In this document: in pieces, positions 24,024-31,204 of the stretch | Layout: every line of letters begins with the position of its first letter | How positions within the stretch are numbered: position 1 is the stretch's first letter | Virus record (IMG/VR): IMGVR_UViG_3300048584_000005 | Span: 1 to 49,922 of that record | DNA length: 49,922 nucleotides | Source of the DNA: a virus | Strand: one strand, 5' to 3' | Program-made: the position numbers and the translations under genes | Notes under the pieces: model-generated | Told to the model about the DNA's origin: nothing | What the model saw: the letters and a program-made list of their open reading frames with translations, nothing else | The model's database searches: none

Positions 24024-24398
24024 ATGAAAACTGAATACACACTCCGTCCAATGATCCGCGAAATGGTTCGCACTTGCACCAAGGCCATCCGCGAAACCCG
24101 TGCTGACCGCTCTGTCCCCGCCTTGCTTGGTTGCGGATACACGGTTGCCATCCGCAAGTCCCCATCCTGCTACGCTCAAGTTGAGGGTGGCTTCAACTTC
24201 AGTGGCACCTGGAACCGTGGCACCTGCTACTGGACCAAGGCAACCGCCATCAAAGTGCTCATGAGCATCGTTGAGGCACGTCACCCGCTGGCTGACCAGT
24301 TGGTTGTCACTCACCACAATGACCTCCGTGACATTGCTGAAAAGCGTGCCTATGATTGCCTCTGCCACTGCTTCAAAGCACGCAACCACAAAGGCTGA
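24024..24398 (+). CDS. Accessory protein of unknown function
   Basis: This 124-residue protein starts at the ATG after a leader copy with a 5-base insertion. It has a basic helical N-terminus, a central beta-like part (GCGYTVAIRKSPSCYAQVEGG) and a Cys/His-containing C-terminus (YDCLCHCFKARNHKG). The six or so cysteines could bind metal. Not recognised. It belongs to the run of small genes driven from the cassette at 23648-23773. Confidence 0.6.
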   Translation: MKTEYTLRPMIREMVRTCTKAIRETRADRSVPALLGCGYTVAIRKSPSCYAQVEGGFNFSGTWNRGTCYWTKATAIKVLMSIVEARHPLADQLVVTHHNDLRDIAEKRAYDCLCHCFKARNHKG

Positions 24399-24453
24399 AC
24401 CACCAACCAAGGCGGGGTCCAATCCCCCGCTAACCACCAACCACACCACGACC

Positions 24454-24603
24454 ATGAAATTCACATTCGCACTGCTCATTCTATTCGCCATTCTGGCGGT
24501 CGCGTGCTTGACTCGTAGCGAGTCCCCCGCTGGCCTGTTCCGCTCTAAGGCACAAAGCCACCAAGCTGTCCTTGAAGACGCCATGGCTCTATCCTACCGC
24601 TAA
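24454..24603 (+). CDS. Small exported or membrane peptide
   Basis: This 49-residue protein begins with a hydrophobic segment (FTFALLILFAILAVACL) that could be a signal anchor; AVAC could act as a lipobox-like site. The rest is polar. It begins right after a full leader copy, and its stop codon lies inside the next leader copy. Function unknown; a membrane-acting early protein such as a superinfection-exclusion factor is possible but unsupported. Confidence 0.55.
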   Translation: MKFTFALLILFAILAVACLTRSESPAGLFRSKAQSHQAVLEDAMALSYR

Positions 24604-24623
24604 CCACCAACCACACCACGACG

Positions 24624-25361
24624 ATGAACAATACTGACCGCGAAAAACTGCTCAACAAGATCCAGGCACTGCTCAACAAGGCGGACACGGGTCGGGGAGC
24701 CAGCGAGGCTGAGGCGCAAGCCTTTCTTGCCAAGGCACAAGAGCTGATGGCAAAGCACGGCATTGAGGAAATGGACCTTGCCATGCTTGATGATGGCACC
24801 ATGCCAGCCTTTGACATTGGCCACGATGGATATGACACTGGCCACGTGAGGCGCAACGCGGACATCTATGTCAGCCGTGTTCTACGCAAGGCATTCGGCG
24901 TTGACATCGTGTTCAGCGAATACCGTGAAAACGGCAGTTCCAAAAACAAGTGCCGGATGGTCATCATGGGGGACAAGCTGGACCGCGATATCGCCCGCAT
25001 GGTGGCACCAATGATCTACGAAACCATGATGCGCGGTTATCACTCATGGGTCAAGCTTGAAGGCATGGGATACAGCGTCGGCCATGAGCGTGACTACTGC
25101 CAAGGCGTCAGCGATGGATACCTCCAGGCCAGTGATGAGGGAAAAGATCATGCCATGGCGCAACTCAGCAAGGAGCAGAAAGAACAGTTCGGCCTCATCA
25201 TTGCAAACAAGGAAGGCCTCATCGTTGATTACAAGAAGCAACTGTTCCCGAAACTCGGCAGCATCGGCATGAAGGCCAGACCTGGAAGTGCCAGTGCTCG
25301 CAGTCATGGCTTTGCCACTGGCTCCAGAATGACCCTCACACCAACCAAGAAACTGAAATGA
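24624..25361 (+). CDS. DUF2786-domain protein
   Basis: This 245-residue protein opens with the DUF2786 signature KIQALLNKADTGRGASEAEAQAFLAKAQELMAKHGI (written across residues 12-47). The remaining 200 residues are helical with MAPMIYETMMRGYHSWVKLEG and resemble the C-terminal part of other DUF2786 phage proteins. The biochemical role of the family is not known. Basic, Lys-rich C-terminus (MTLTPTKKLK). It has a full leader copy before the start. The next open frame overlaps its stop as ATGA at 25358. Confidence 0.8.
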   Translation: MNNTDREKLLNKIQALLNKADTGRGASEAEAQAFLAKAQELMAKHGIEEMDLAMLDDGTMPAFDIGHDGYDTGHVRRNADIYVSRVLRKAFGVDIVFSEYRENGSSKNKCRMVIMGDKLDRDIARMVAPMIYETMMRGYHSWVKLEGMGYSVGHERDYCQGVSDGYLQASDEGKDHAMAQLSKEQKEQFGLIIANKEGLIVDYKKQLFPKLGSIGMKARPGSASARSHGFATGSRMTLTPTKKLK

Positions 25362-25405
25362 AACCACCCTGCATCCTAACCACCAATTTCAACCAAGGCA
25401 AACCA

Positions 25406-25567
25406 ATGTCACGCCGCAACCGCCGCAAGCCGTTCTACCGACTCCCAAGCGATCCTACCGAGTCCAGGGTCACCCGTCGTGCCACCATCATCGCTGTCAT
25501 AATCACGCTTGGCCTGCTCGCGTTTGGCGACCTCATTTTCTTCACCATCAAACTGCTCATCAAATGA
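25406..25567 (+). CDS. Small single-pass membrane protein
   Basis: This is a 53-residue protein. A basic N-terminus (MSRRNRRKPFYR) is followed by a long hydrophobic helix (IIAVIITLGLLAFGDLIFFTI), so it is probably inserted with the N-terminus in the cytoplasm. I prefer the ATG at 25406, behind AACCAAGGCAAACCA; an in-frame ATG at 25358 overlapping the previous stop would add 16 residues. No family is recognised. Confidence 0.55.
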   Translation: MSRRNRRKPFYRLPSDPTESRVTRRATIIAVIITLGLLAFGDLIFFTIKLLIK

Positions 25568-25746
25568 AATACCTCATCTTCCACATAGCTGGTCACCGCG
25601 TCATGGCGGCAGTGCTTCCAAGTGCGATTCGTGCATACCTCGCGTCATACACGGCACACCACAAGGACCTCATCATCTACGCCGAAACTGACGAAGACCA
25701 TGCTGAAGGCATGTCCGTTGAAGAATGGCTCCAAGAAAATCCCTGA
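25564..25746 (+). CDS. 60-residue acidic protein
   Basis: ATG overlaps the stop of the preceding membrane gene (ATGA), so it is translationally coupled to it. The start KYLIFHIAGHRVMAAVLPSA is beta-like and the end is acidic (ETDEDHAEGMSVEEWLQENP). Not recognised. The pair of a tiny membrane protein and a tiny acidic protein may work together. Confidence 0.55.
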   Translation: MKYLIFHIAGHRVMAAVLPSAIRAYLASYTAHHKDLIIYAETDEDHAEGMSVEEWLQENP

Positions 25747-25773
25747 ATGCAAACCACCAACCACACCACGACA

Positions 25774-26061
25774 ATGAACACCACCATCACACACACCACC
25801 GTCGCCCTCAAGTTCTTCACACCGTGCTTGGACCTAACGGAAATCACCGCCAAGGCAACCACCTTTCGCCGGCTCATTGAGTGGCACGAAGACCCGGTCT
25901 TCCACTCACCAAGTGGCACTTCACCAACGGAATTCCGCCGCCTCGTGTGGAAAGAGCTTGCGGCTCGCACCCGTCAACGTGCCGCAACCAAGCGCGTGAG
26001 CTGGCGTTCAACTGGCGAAGTTTTCCAGGTTGGACCTCCCGTTGCCTCCTTCCGCTTCTAA
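25774..26061 (+). CDS. Small basic protein of unknown function
   Basis: This 95-residue protein starts after a full leader copy. Its C-terminal half is Arg-rich (EFRRLVWKELAARTRQRAATKR), suggesting contact with nucleic acid or with acidic partners. No family is recognised. It ends 11 bases before the endonuclease V-like gene, so the two are co-transcribed. Confidence 0.55.
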   Translation: MNTTITHTTVALKFFTPCLDLTEITAKATTFRRLIEWHEDPVFHSPSGTSPTEFRRLVWKELAARTRQRAATKRVSWRSTGEVFQVGPPVASFRF

Positions 26062-26072
26062 CCACTGCCACC

Positions 26073-26483
26073 ATGACCAGGATCAATTCGGCCATCAAGC
26101 CTTTCAGTCTGTGTGACCAGCATCTGCTCGCAGAATACCGGGAACTCCCGAGGCTTTCCAACCTAGCAATCAAGGCCACTGCCAAGCCGGACCTCATCAT
26201 ACCGGATTCCTTCAGGCTCGGCAGTGGCCACATCAAGTTCTTCCTTGACAAGGGTGCCTTCCTTTACATGCGATTCCTGGACATCTGTTTGGAGCTCAAT
26301 CGCCGTGGCTTCAAGCTGGCCTTCACTGAATACCGCTTGCACCCGCCTGGACTCAACCAGATGCACACACCAACTCAACAAGAGTTTGACCTCCTTGCTG
26401 AACGCATCCTACTGCGGATGCCTGCCAAGCCACGTTTCACCAACCACACCAAGCAACCAACTCTAGAGCTCTACAGACCATGA
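26073..26483 (+). CDS. denV: Pyrimidine-dimer DNA glycosylase/AP lyase (T4 endonuclease V homologue)
   Basis: This 136-residue protein is close in length to T4 endonuclease V (138). The N-terminus MTRINSAIKPFSLCDQHLLAEYRELPRL (residues 1-28, contiguous) parallels that of T4 DenV, including Thr2, the N-terminal nucleophile after Met removal, and Glu24, equivalent to T4 Glu23. A later GSGHIKFFLDKGAFLYMRF matches the T4 region GAGHVTFF. The start must be 26073, since catalysis needs Thr at the mature N-terminus; longer upstream in-frame extensions are rejected. It removes UV-induced cyclobutane dimers from phage DNA. It lies within the small accessory genes. Confidence 0.93.
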   Translation: MTRINSAIKPFSLCDQHLLAEYRELPRLSNLAIKATAKPDLIIPDSFRLGSGHIKFFLDKGAFLYMRFLDICLELNRRGFKLAFTEYRLHPPGLNQMHTPTQQEFDLLAERILLRMPAKPRFTNHTKQPTLELYRP

Positions 26484-26827
26484 ACCCTCCTATCCATTTT
26501 TCCAAGATCCATCCGGGTGGCCTGTTCTACCTGGACCACTGTCCCGGGAACAGCTATCGCAAGGTAGATCACAAGACCGCGGAGTTTGCCAGTCACCGAT
26601 TTGACAACTCATACATTGGATGCAAGATCAGCATGGGACCGTCATCATGGGTGAGGCTGGCACCGTTCAGCGAGTTGCTCGATGCGCCGATTCCGCCAGA
26701 GTGGCGTTCTTGTTGGTGTGGAAACCACATCTACCACGCCACTCATGAAGAGTGTCACCACTGTCGCAAGAGTGCCAGCGGTGAAGACCTGCTTGAAACC
26801 ACCAACGGGATGGACCTACTTGCATGA
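26480..26827 (+). CDS. Zinc-ribbon-like small protein
   Basis: This 115-residue protein overlaps the denV stop (ATGA). The C-terminal part has CWCGN...EECHHC (two Cys pairs spaced about 12 residues), a plausible zinc ribbon. The N-terminal 80 residues have mixed polarity (FYLDHCPGNSYRKVDHKTAEF). Not recognised as a known family; a nucleic-acid-binding adaptor is one possibility. Confidence 0.6.
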   Translation: MNPPIHFSKIHPGGLFYLDHCPGNSYRKVDHKTAEFASHRFDNSYIGCKISMGPSSWVRLAPFSELLDAPIPPEWRSCWCGNHIYHATHEECHHCRKSASGEDLLETTNGMDLLA

Positions 26828-27087
26828 GCATGATACCGTCACACCCAATCTTTCAGGAATTGCTGGCCTTGCCAGTTGAAGACCAGTGCCTCGTTCATCG
26901 TGTGCTCTACTACATCTTCGCAAGGCCAATCATTGATGATCGTGAGTATGACATGCTTGAACGGGATGCTACTATGAAAGCAGTAGAAGGTCACCTGATC
27001 CACAAGCCTGGGAGTGACCGCGAAGAAACCTATCCTGCCAACCTGCTTGAACTGGCATACCGCATCCACAATCCGGTCCTCCAATGA
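26824..27087 (+). CDS. Mini-protein resembling the N-terminal domain of NAD-dependent DNA ligase
   Basis: This 87-residue protein contains ARPIIDDREYDMLERDA, close to the Ia subdomain pattern 'YY...P.ISDAEYD.L...L' of LigA, where that region helps bind NMN. No nucleotidyltransferase domain follows, so it cannot be a ligase by itself. Similar stand-alone 'LigA-related' proteins occur in other phages. It might bind NAD or NMN, or modulate host LigA. It starts with an ATGA overlap. Confidence 0.6.
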   Translation: MSMIPSHPIFQELLALPVEDQCLVHRVLYYIFARPIIDDREYDMLERDATMKAVEGHLIHKPGSDREETYPANLLELAYRIHNPVLQ

Positions 27088-27104
27088 TCTACTAGGAACG
27101 TAGT

Positions 27105-27197
27105 ATGAACCAAGAAATAGAAATTGACCCCTTGTGGCTGGCCATTGGTGCCAGTTTGGCCAGTTTGGCAGCAATTTTCCTCGGTTTTTGTGGCTGA
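27105..27197 (+). CDS. 30-residue transmembrane peptide
   Basis: The ATG at 27105 opens a 30-codon frame with a short acidic N-terminus (MNQEIEIDP) and one hydrophobic helix (LWLAIGASLASLAAIFLGFCG). It lies between the LigA-like gene and the second promoter cassette. The leader TACTAGGAACGTAGT forms a tiny hairpin and is not A/C-rich, so the call is tentative. Confidence 0.4.
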   Translation: MNQEIEIDPLWLAIGASLASLAAIFLGFCG

Positions 27198-27202
27198 CCT
27201 GA

Positions 27203-27325
27203 AACTTTCTTTCCTACTGCTTCCGTTGAATAGCGATCAAAACTAAAAAAGTTTCGCAAAGTGCTTTACACCTCCGGGGAGTGTGGTATTCTGATCACGT
27301 TGCCAGTCGGCACCGCTACCACACC
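27203..27325 (+). promoter_or_regulatory. Composite promoter/leader cassette, copy 2
   Basis: Same three blocks as 23648-23773: 27203-27242, 27250-27270 and 27294-27325. TTTACA (27265-27270) and TATTCT (27287-27292) are spaced 16 bases, a fair sigma70-like match. The spacer differs from copy 1 in length and sequence. It precedes the gene at 27363, which begins after a full A/C-rich leader. Confidence 0.7.
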
Positions 27326-27362
27326 TCAACTCCTACCACACACCACCAACCACACCACGACC

Positions 27363-27866
27363 ATGAAAATTGATACCACTAGCTCACGCCACTATCTCAT
27401 CACTGACGTCACCAAGATGGTGAATGGATACACGGCACAAGCCACCCAAATCTTCGGCAGCAATCCAAGCCAAGGTGAAAAGCTACTTGATGACCTTGTG
27501 CAAGCCATTGATGAGCGTCTTGACTACCTGCAAACCTGCATCGCCAAGGGGGACATCAAAGAAGCCGCCGACCGCTTCAATGGCCGTTCCTCCTATCCCC
27601 GGTCCGCCGGATACTTTGAGTTCAAGCAGGCTTTCAGCATTGAGGCCAGCGTCTATGTCAAGTTGCAAGCTACCGTCGTCGTAGAACGCAACAAATCCAT
27701 CGCCCTTAGTTTCAACCTCACTTGCGAAGTGAATGCACATGCCACCAATCGCGATGTCGTTGGTGCCGTTGCTTTCGGTGCATTGTATCAGCAAGCCACC
27801 AACCTCGCCGCCATGATCCAAGGCACTGGCAACCTCTTCACCCGCATGAATGTCCTTGAGGCCTGA
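27363..27866 (+). CDS. Accessory protein of unknown function
   Basis: This 167-residue protein is the first gene after cassette copy 2. It is mostly helical: QGEKLLDDLVQAIDERLDYLQTCIAKGDIKEAADRF, then a beta-rich centre (SIEASVYVKLQATVVVERN) and a C-terminal helix. No family is recognised. Its position suggests an early or middle gene. Confidence 0.6.
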   Translation: MKIDTTSSRHYLITDVTKMVNGYTAQATQIFGSNPSQGEKLLDDLVQAIDERLDYLQTCIAKGDIKEAADRFNGRSSYPRSAGYFEFKQAFSIEASVYVKLQATVVVERNKSIALSFNLTCEVNAHATNRDVVGAVAFGALYQQATNLAAMIQGTGNLFTRMNVLEA

Positions 27867-27903
27867 TTGCACCTGCTACCACACCACCAACCACACCACG
27901 ACC

Positions 27904-28254
27904 ATGAGCCTCACGACCACTGTTTTTCCCGCATTCCGTGACTTCACGAAACTTGACTATCAGCTCTACGCTGGCGTTGAGTCACCCTCACCACGCATCG
28001 TTGATATTGAGGAGCTCGGCACCGAATGCGGTCTGTCAATCATCCTTGATGGCAGCATCATTCACCTGAGCCTGTTTGCTGACGATGAAGCCAATGAGTG
28101 GTTCTCCTGTGACTACCCTGGGAACGCCACTGCTGAAGCGGTAGCTGAAGCGATGCTGACACTGGCCAAGGCCACACTGGAGGCCAGTGAGAACAATACC
28201 GTCTGTGACGTTGCACAAGCCATCGTTGAAAAGTATTCCCTCACCCTTGTTTGA
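27904..28254 (+). CDS. Accessory protein of unknown function
   Basis: This 116-residue acidic protein starts after a full leader copy. Secondary structure looks alpha/beta, with ILDGSIIHLSLFADDEANEWF in the middle and two helices at the end (AEAVAEAMLTLAKATLEA). High acidity would fit a DNA-mimic or inhibitor but this is speculation. No family is recognised. Confidence 0.58.
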   Translation: MSLTTTVFPAFRDFTKLDYQLYAGVESPSPRIVDIEELGTECGLSIILDGSIIHLSLFADDEANEWFSCDYPGNATAEAVAEAMLTLAKATLEASENNTVCDVAQAIVEKYSLTLV

Positions 28255-28285
28255 TACCTGCCACACCACCAACCACACCACGACC

Positions 28286-28522
28286 ATGAAATTCCTTCCC
28301 ACCGTCAACCTGGATGACCCTGCCACTCATGAGGCTTTGCGCCGTGGCCAGTTGCGCCTCCAAACAGGCCAATGGATCCGCATTGATTCCAACCCGAAAA
28401 CCAAGCCTTCACGGTTTGTGTGCCGCAAGCCAAGCGGAAGCATCTGGGCGATCCACCCGTATGGCGATCGTGGGATCACAACCACCCGCTTCCAGGCAAC
28501 GTGCAAGGCTTGGCTGTCCTAA
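28286..28522 (+). CDS. Small basic protein of unknown function
   Basis: This 78-residue protein follows a full leader copy. The sequence has GQWIRIDSNPKTKPSRFVCRKPSGSIW-like beta pattern in the centre (residues 28-54), rich in Arg and Lys. A small OB- or SH3-like nucleic-acid binder is conceivable. Not recognised. Confidence 0.58.
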   Translation: MKFLPTVNLDDPATHEALRRGQLRLQTGQWIRIDSNPKTKPSRFVCRKPSGSIWAIHPYGDRGITTTRFQATCKAWLS

Positions 28523-28545
28523 CCCTCCCACAATCGCTCCTAGAC

Positions 28546-28734
28546 ATGAAAACCAAGTTCATAGACCTGTCAGTCGGCACCCTGTTTCGCACGGCTGAAG
28601 GCAACCTGCTGAAAAAGCTGCCAGACTCGCGCCGTGGCTCCGGCCAAGCTGAGTTCGTGCAAGTGGCCAAGCGTCCTGACCTGAAAGGGAAAACTTGCTG
28701 CCACCCGCGCAACCAATGGACCTTCCCCGCCTGA
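28546..28734 (+). CDS. Small protein of unknown function
   Basis: This 62-residue protein starts at the ATG at 28546. The upstream CCCTCCCACAATCGCTCCTAG is A/C-rich although not a leader-family copy. It has a beta-like start (FIDLSVGTLFRTAEGNLLKKL) and basic residues in the middle. It resembles small phage proteins of the 'MKTFKDLKVGDRF' type, a weak similarity. Confidence 0.5.
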   Translation: MKTKFIDLSVGTLFRTAEGNLLKKLPDSRRGSGQAEFVQVAKRPDLKGKTCCHPRNQWTFPA

Positions 28735-28777
28735 TACTGCAAACCTAGTAGAACCAACCCTTTCCCCCTTTGGACTG

Positions 28778-29581
28778 ATGAAAACGTGCAACGTGAAAAC
28801 TCCTGACCTCAAGTCCCCCGATGTGGTAGTCGGTGAGGCCAGTGAGGCGTCAGTTCAAGCCGCCATCCTCCGTCGTGGTGTGATGGCGGCACACCTTTCC
28901 CCCTACGGAGCGGGAGCAACCAGCGTGATCGGCACTCCCCCCGCCGAAGTCCCCCGACTGCTGACACGGCTGGAGCTCCTGCTCCGAAATCTTTACGCTC
29001 CAAGCCTGCTCCGGTCCTACTGGAAAGGCCAGCAAACCACTCTCGCTGAAATCAGTGGCACTGATGCACCTGATGACGCGGACAACCAAGAACAAACTGG
29101 AACCACAAGTAGTATGAAATCGAAAATCGCAACCGCAACCGCCGCCTTCGGTGAATTCCTCACCGCACTCGTAACAATCCTGATCGCTGTTCGCAGCACT
29201 GGCACCGAGGCACCTGCCAAGGAGGCCGACACTGGTGATGATGGTGACGACGGTGCCGACGAGGAAACTCCGAAGCAGAAGCAGGCACGCTTGAAGGCTG
29301 AAAAAGCTGCCAAGGCCGAAGCCGCTGCCAAGGCGAAAGCCAAGGCCAAGGAAGAAGAGGAAGCCGAAGGCGGCGACGACGATGACCTGCTCGGCGGCGA
29401 CGATGAGCCTGAGGAAGTCACAATTGAACAGCTTCGCGCCGCTGGCCAAGCCGCTCTCAAAGCTGGCAATGCTGACGCCATGAAAAAGCTCCTCAAGAAA
29501 CATGGTGCCGAAAACCTTGGCGGTCTTGACAAGGATGACTACGCGGTCGTTCTTGCCGGGATGAAAAAACTGGCCAAGTAA
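28778..29581 (+). CDS. Charged coiled-coil protein with conserved helical C-terminus
   Basis: The open frame codes for 267 residues. The part after the in-frame ATG at 29114 is clearly protein-like: a hydrophobic helix (FGEFLTALVTILIAV), an acidic segment, a Lys/Ala/Glu coiled coil (about 170-200), a DDDDLLGGDDEPEE spacer and a C-terminal helical module (IEQLRAAGQAALKAGNADAMKKLLKKHGA). Such C-terminal modules occur in other phage proteins near recombination or ssDNA-binding genes. The first 112 residues are less convincing, so the true start may be 29114 (CCACAAGTAGT before ATG) and not 28778. It lies before the DUF2800-DUF2815 pair. Function unknown. Confidence 0.62.
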   Translation: MKTCNVKTPDLKSPDVVVGEASEASVQAAILRRGVMAAHLSPYGAGATSVIGTPPAEVPRLLTRLELLLRNLYAPSLLRSYWKGQQTTLAEISGTDAPDDADNQEQTGTTSSMKSKIATATAAFGEFLTALVTILIAVRSTGTEAPAKEADTGDDGDDGADEETPKQKQARLKAEKAAKAEAAAKAKAKAKEEEEAEGGDDDDLLGGDDEPEEVTIEQLRAAGQAALKAGNADAMKKLLKKHGAENLGGLDKDDYAVVLAGMKKLAK

Positions 29582-29830
29582 GTCCCGCATCACGAGGAAA
29601 CGGGGGAGTAAGATTGTAGACCGAGTATCCCGTGCCGCAAGGCAAATCACACGTCGCATCGGGGAGTAGTCCACCTGGAATAAAGAACGGACTAACCATA
29701 CACCTGACGACCACTGGGACGCTGAGCTTTTAAGCGTGGAGCCAATATCCTCCGCAGCGATACAAATCGCCTGATCGCGGCGTCCCAGTGGTCCTTTACT
29801 TTTCCAATCTACTTTGCCACCCTGCCAACC
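29582..29830 (+). other. Non-coding region with structured element
   Basis: This 249-base gap in a dense gene block holds no convincing frame. It is G/C-rich at the left, with two copies of GGGGAGTA (about 29604 and 29660), and it ends in the nested inverted-repeat structure at 29709-29793. Confidence 0.6.
29709..29793 (+). ncRNA. Candidate structured RNA (14-bp closing stem)
   Basis: GACCACTGGGACGC (29709-29722) and its perfect complement (29780-29793) close an 85-base element. Inside are smaller helices: GCTTTTAAGC, GGAG with CTCC, and GCGAT with ATCGC. The layout is multibranched and faintly tRNA-like but loop lengths do not fit a tRNA. It lies 38 bases before the DUF2800 gene start, so cis-regulation or a small RNA are both possible. 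Confidence 0.5.
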
Positions 29831-31153
29831 ATGTCATCCAAGCCGAAGCTATCCCTACGTCCCTCAGGCGCATCCGTCTGGACCAGTTGCACGCGCTCAC
29901 CCATCTTTCTGTTTGACAACCATGACAAGGTCCACGATGATGAGTCAAGCTACGCGGCTGAAGGAATCCTGGCACACACACTCGCCGCTGAGTGGTTGCT
30001 ACTTGGCAAGCTCAAGGCTGACCAGTTCCCGAATACGGAAATGCTCCGGTTCGTCAGTGCATACACCCGCTTCATCAGTGAGGAGCGAACGGAGTTCTGT
30101 GAGCAGTTCGTTGAAAAGAAAGTTGACCTGTTCTACATGCCTGGAAGACACGGCTTTGTTGACGTCGGCCATGTCAACCGTGAACGGCTTCAGGTGATTG
30201 ACTTGAAGTATGGTGCCGGAGTGGCTGTCAATGCCTTCCAAAATCGGCAGCTTGCAATCTACGCCAGATCGCTCGCAGAAGAGTTGCGGTTGCAATTCGG
30301 TTTGACTGGCCAGACCAAGGTTGAAATCATCATCTATCAGCCACGGGTGTTCCGCGGCGAAAAGATCAGCCGCTGGTCAATGGGACTCAACGAGCTGTTC
30401 AACTTTACGGACGAAATCGCCGCAACCGCCGCAACCATCAAGCAGGCACACAAGGGGGACAGAAAGGCACTGGCCAGCCTCAAATTTGAACCGAATGAAA
30501 GCAACTGCCAATTCTGCGGAGCTGCCGCCTTCTGCAAGGCTCGCGCGGAGTGGCTCCTGGGTGACACCACGCTCTTTGAAGACCTTGAAGCGGGTGCCAG
30601 CATCGTGGATGAATCCGAGACTCATGCGTTCCTTCTGGGCGATGCGGATGCCACGCTTGCACCTGGAGTCCTTCAAAGGCCAGAACGCATGGATCCCGCG
30701 TTGCGGGTGGCACTGGTGAAAAAGCGCAACGCGATTGTGAAGTGGCTTGACAACCTGGAAACATACACCTTCAATCGTCTTCGCACTGGCAACCATGAGG
30801 ATGCCCCAAACTTGAAGATCGTGCATGGCAAACCCGGGAGCCGCTATTGGAATGACCCTGAATGCGTTGAATTCCTGCTGAGTGAGCACATCGCAGAATC
30901 CGAACTCTTCAAGCGTTCCATGCTGTCACCGCGTCAAGCAGAGGACTTCCTCAAAGGCAAACCACTTGATGAGGACTTCATGTCCACACTGGCCAGCCTC
31001 ACAAGCCGCAAGAACGCATCCATGACCATGGTTGACATCAGTGATCCTCGCCCTGAAGCGAGTGACTTCGTTGATGCCAGCCAAGAGTTCACAAACCTCA
31101 ATCAAGTTGACCAAGAGCTGGCCAGCGAAATCGCCGCTGACATGCTGGCATGA
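29831..31153 (+). CDS. DUF2800 protein (Cas4/RecB-type nuclease-like)
   Basis: This is a 440-residue protein. The start SSKPKLSLRPSGASVWTSC is the usual DUF2800 opening. The nuclease-like core includes LKYGAGV (about 117-123), where the Asp-x-Lys of the family is DLKYG, and later the Cys cluster SNCQFCGAAAFCKARAEW, which could bind Fe-S or zinc. Members are adjacent to DUF2815 and PolA in many phage replication cassettes and are thought to act in DNA end processing or recombination. Length is normal. It starts after the structured element at 29709-29793. Confidence 0.88.
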   Translation: MSSKPKLSLRPSGASVWTSCTRSPIFLFDNHDKVHDDESSYAAEGILAHTLAAEWLLLGKLKADQFPNTEMLRFVSAYTRFISEERTEFCEQFVEKKVDLFYMPGRHGFVDVGHVNRERLQVIDLKYGAGVAVNAFQNRQLAIYARSLAEELRLQFGLTGQTKVEIIIYQPRVFRGEKISRWSMGLNELFNFTDEIAATAATIKQAHKGDRKALASLKFEPNESNCQFCGAAAFCKARAEWLLGDTTLFEDLEAGASIVDESETHAFLLGDADATLAPGVLQRPERMDPALRVALVKKRNAIVKWLDNLETYTFNRLRTGNHEDAPNLKIVHGKPGSRYWNDPECVEFLLSEHIAESELFKRSMLSPRQAEDFLKGKPLDEDFMSTLASLTSRKNASMTMVDISDPRPEASDFVDASQEFTNLNQVDQELASEIAADMLA

Positions 31154-31204
31154 ACAATCTCCCGTGGAGAAAACAAGAACAAGAAACACAAACCAGATAG
31201 ACAG

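Larger units (their letters stand above)
23766..28285 (+). repeat. Family of A/C-rich initiation leaders (8 copies)
   Basis: Short leaders directly before ATG share CCACCAACCACACCACGAC. Full copies: 24433-24453, 24603-24623, 25753-25773, 27342-27362, 27883-27903, 28265-28285. A copy with a 5-base insertion is at 23998-24023 and a partial copy at 23766-23779. Each ends immediately before the start codon of a small gene. They lack G/A-rich Shine-Dalgarno sequence and almost lack T. Confidence 0.92.

Noticed and set aside
29709-29793. A tRNA gene: the inner 7 bases of the stem look like an acceptor stem and three small arms lie inside
   Set aside because: The anticodon-like loop has eight bases, the T-like loop four, there is no TTCRA-type loop and the outer stem continues to 14 bp. 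It does not meet tRNA criteria.
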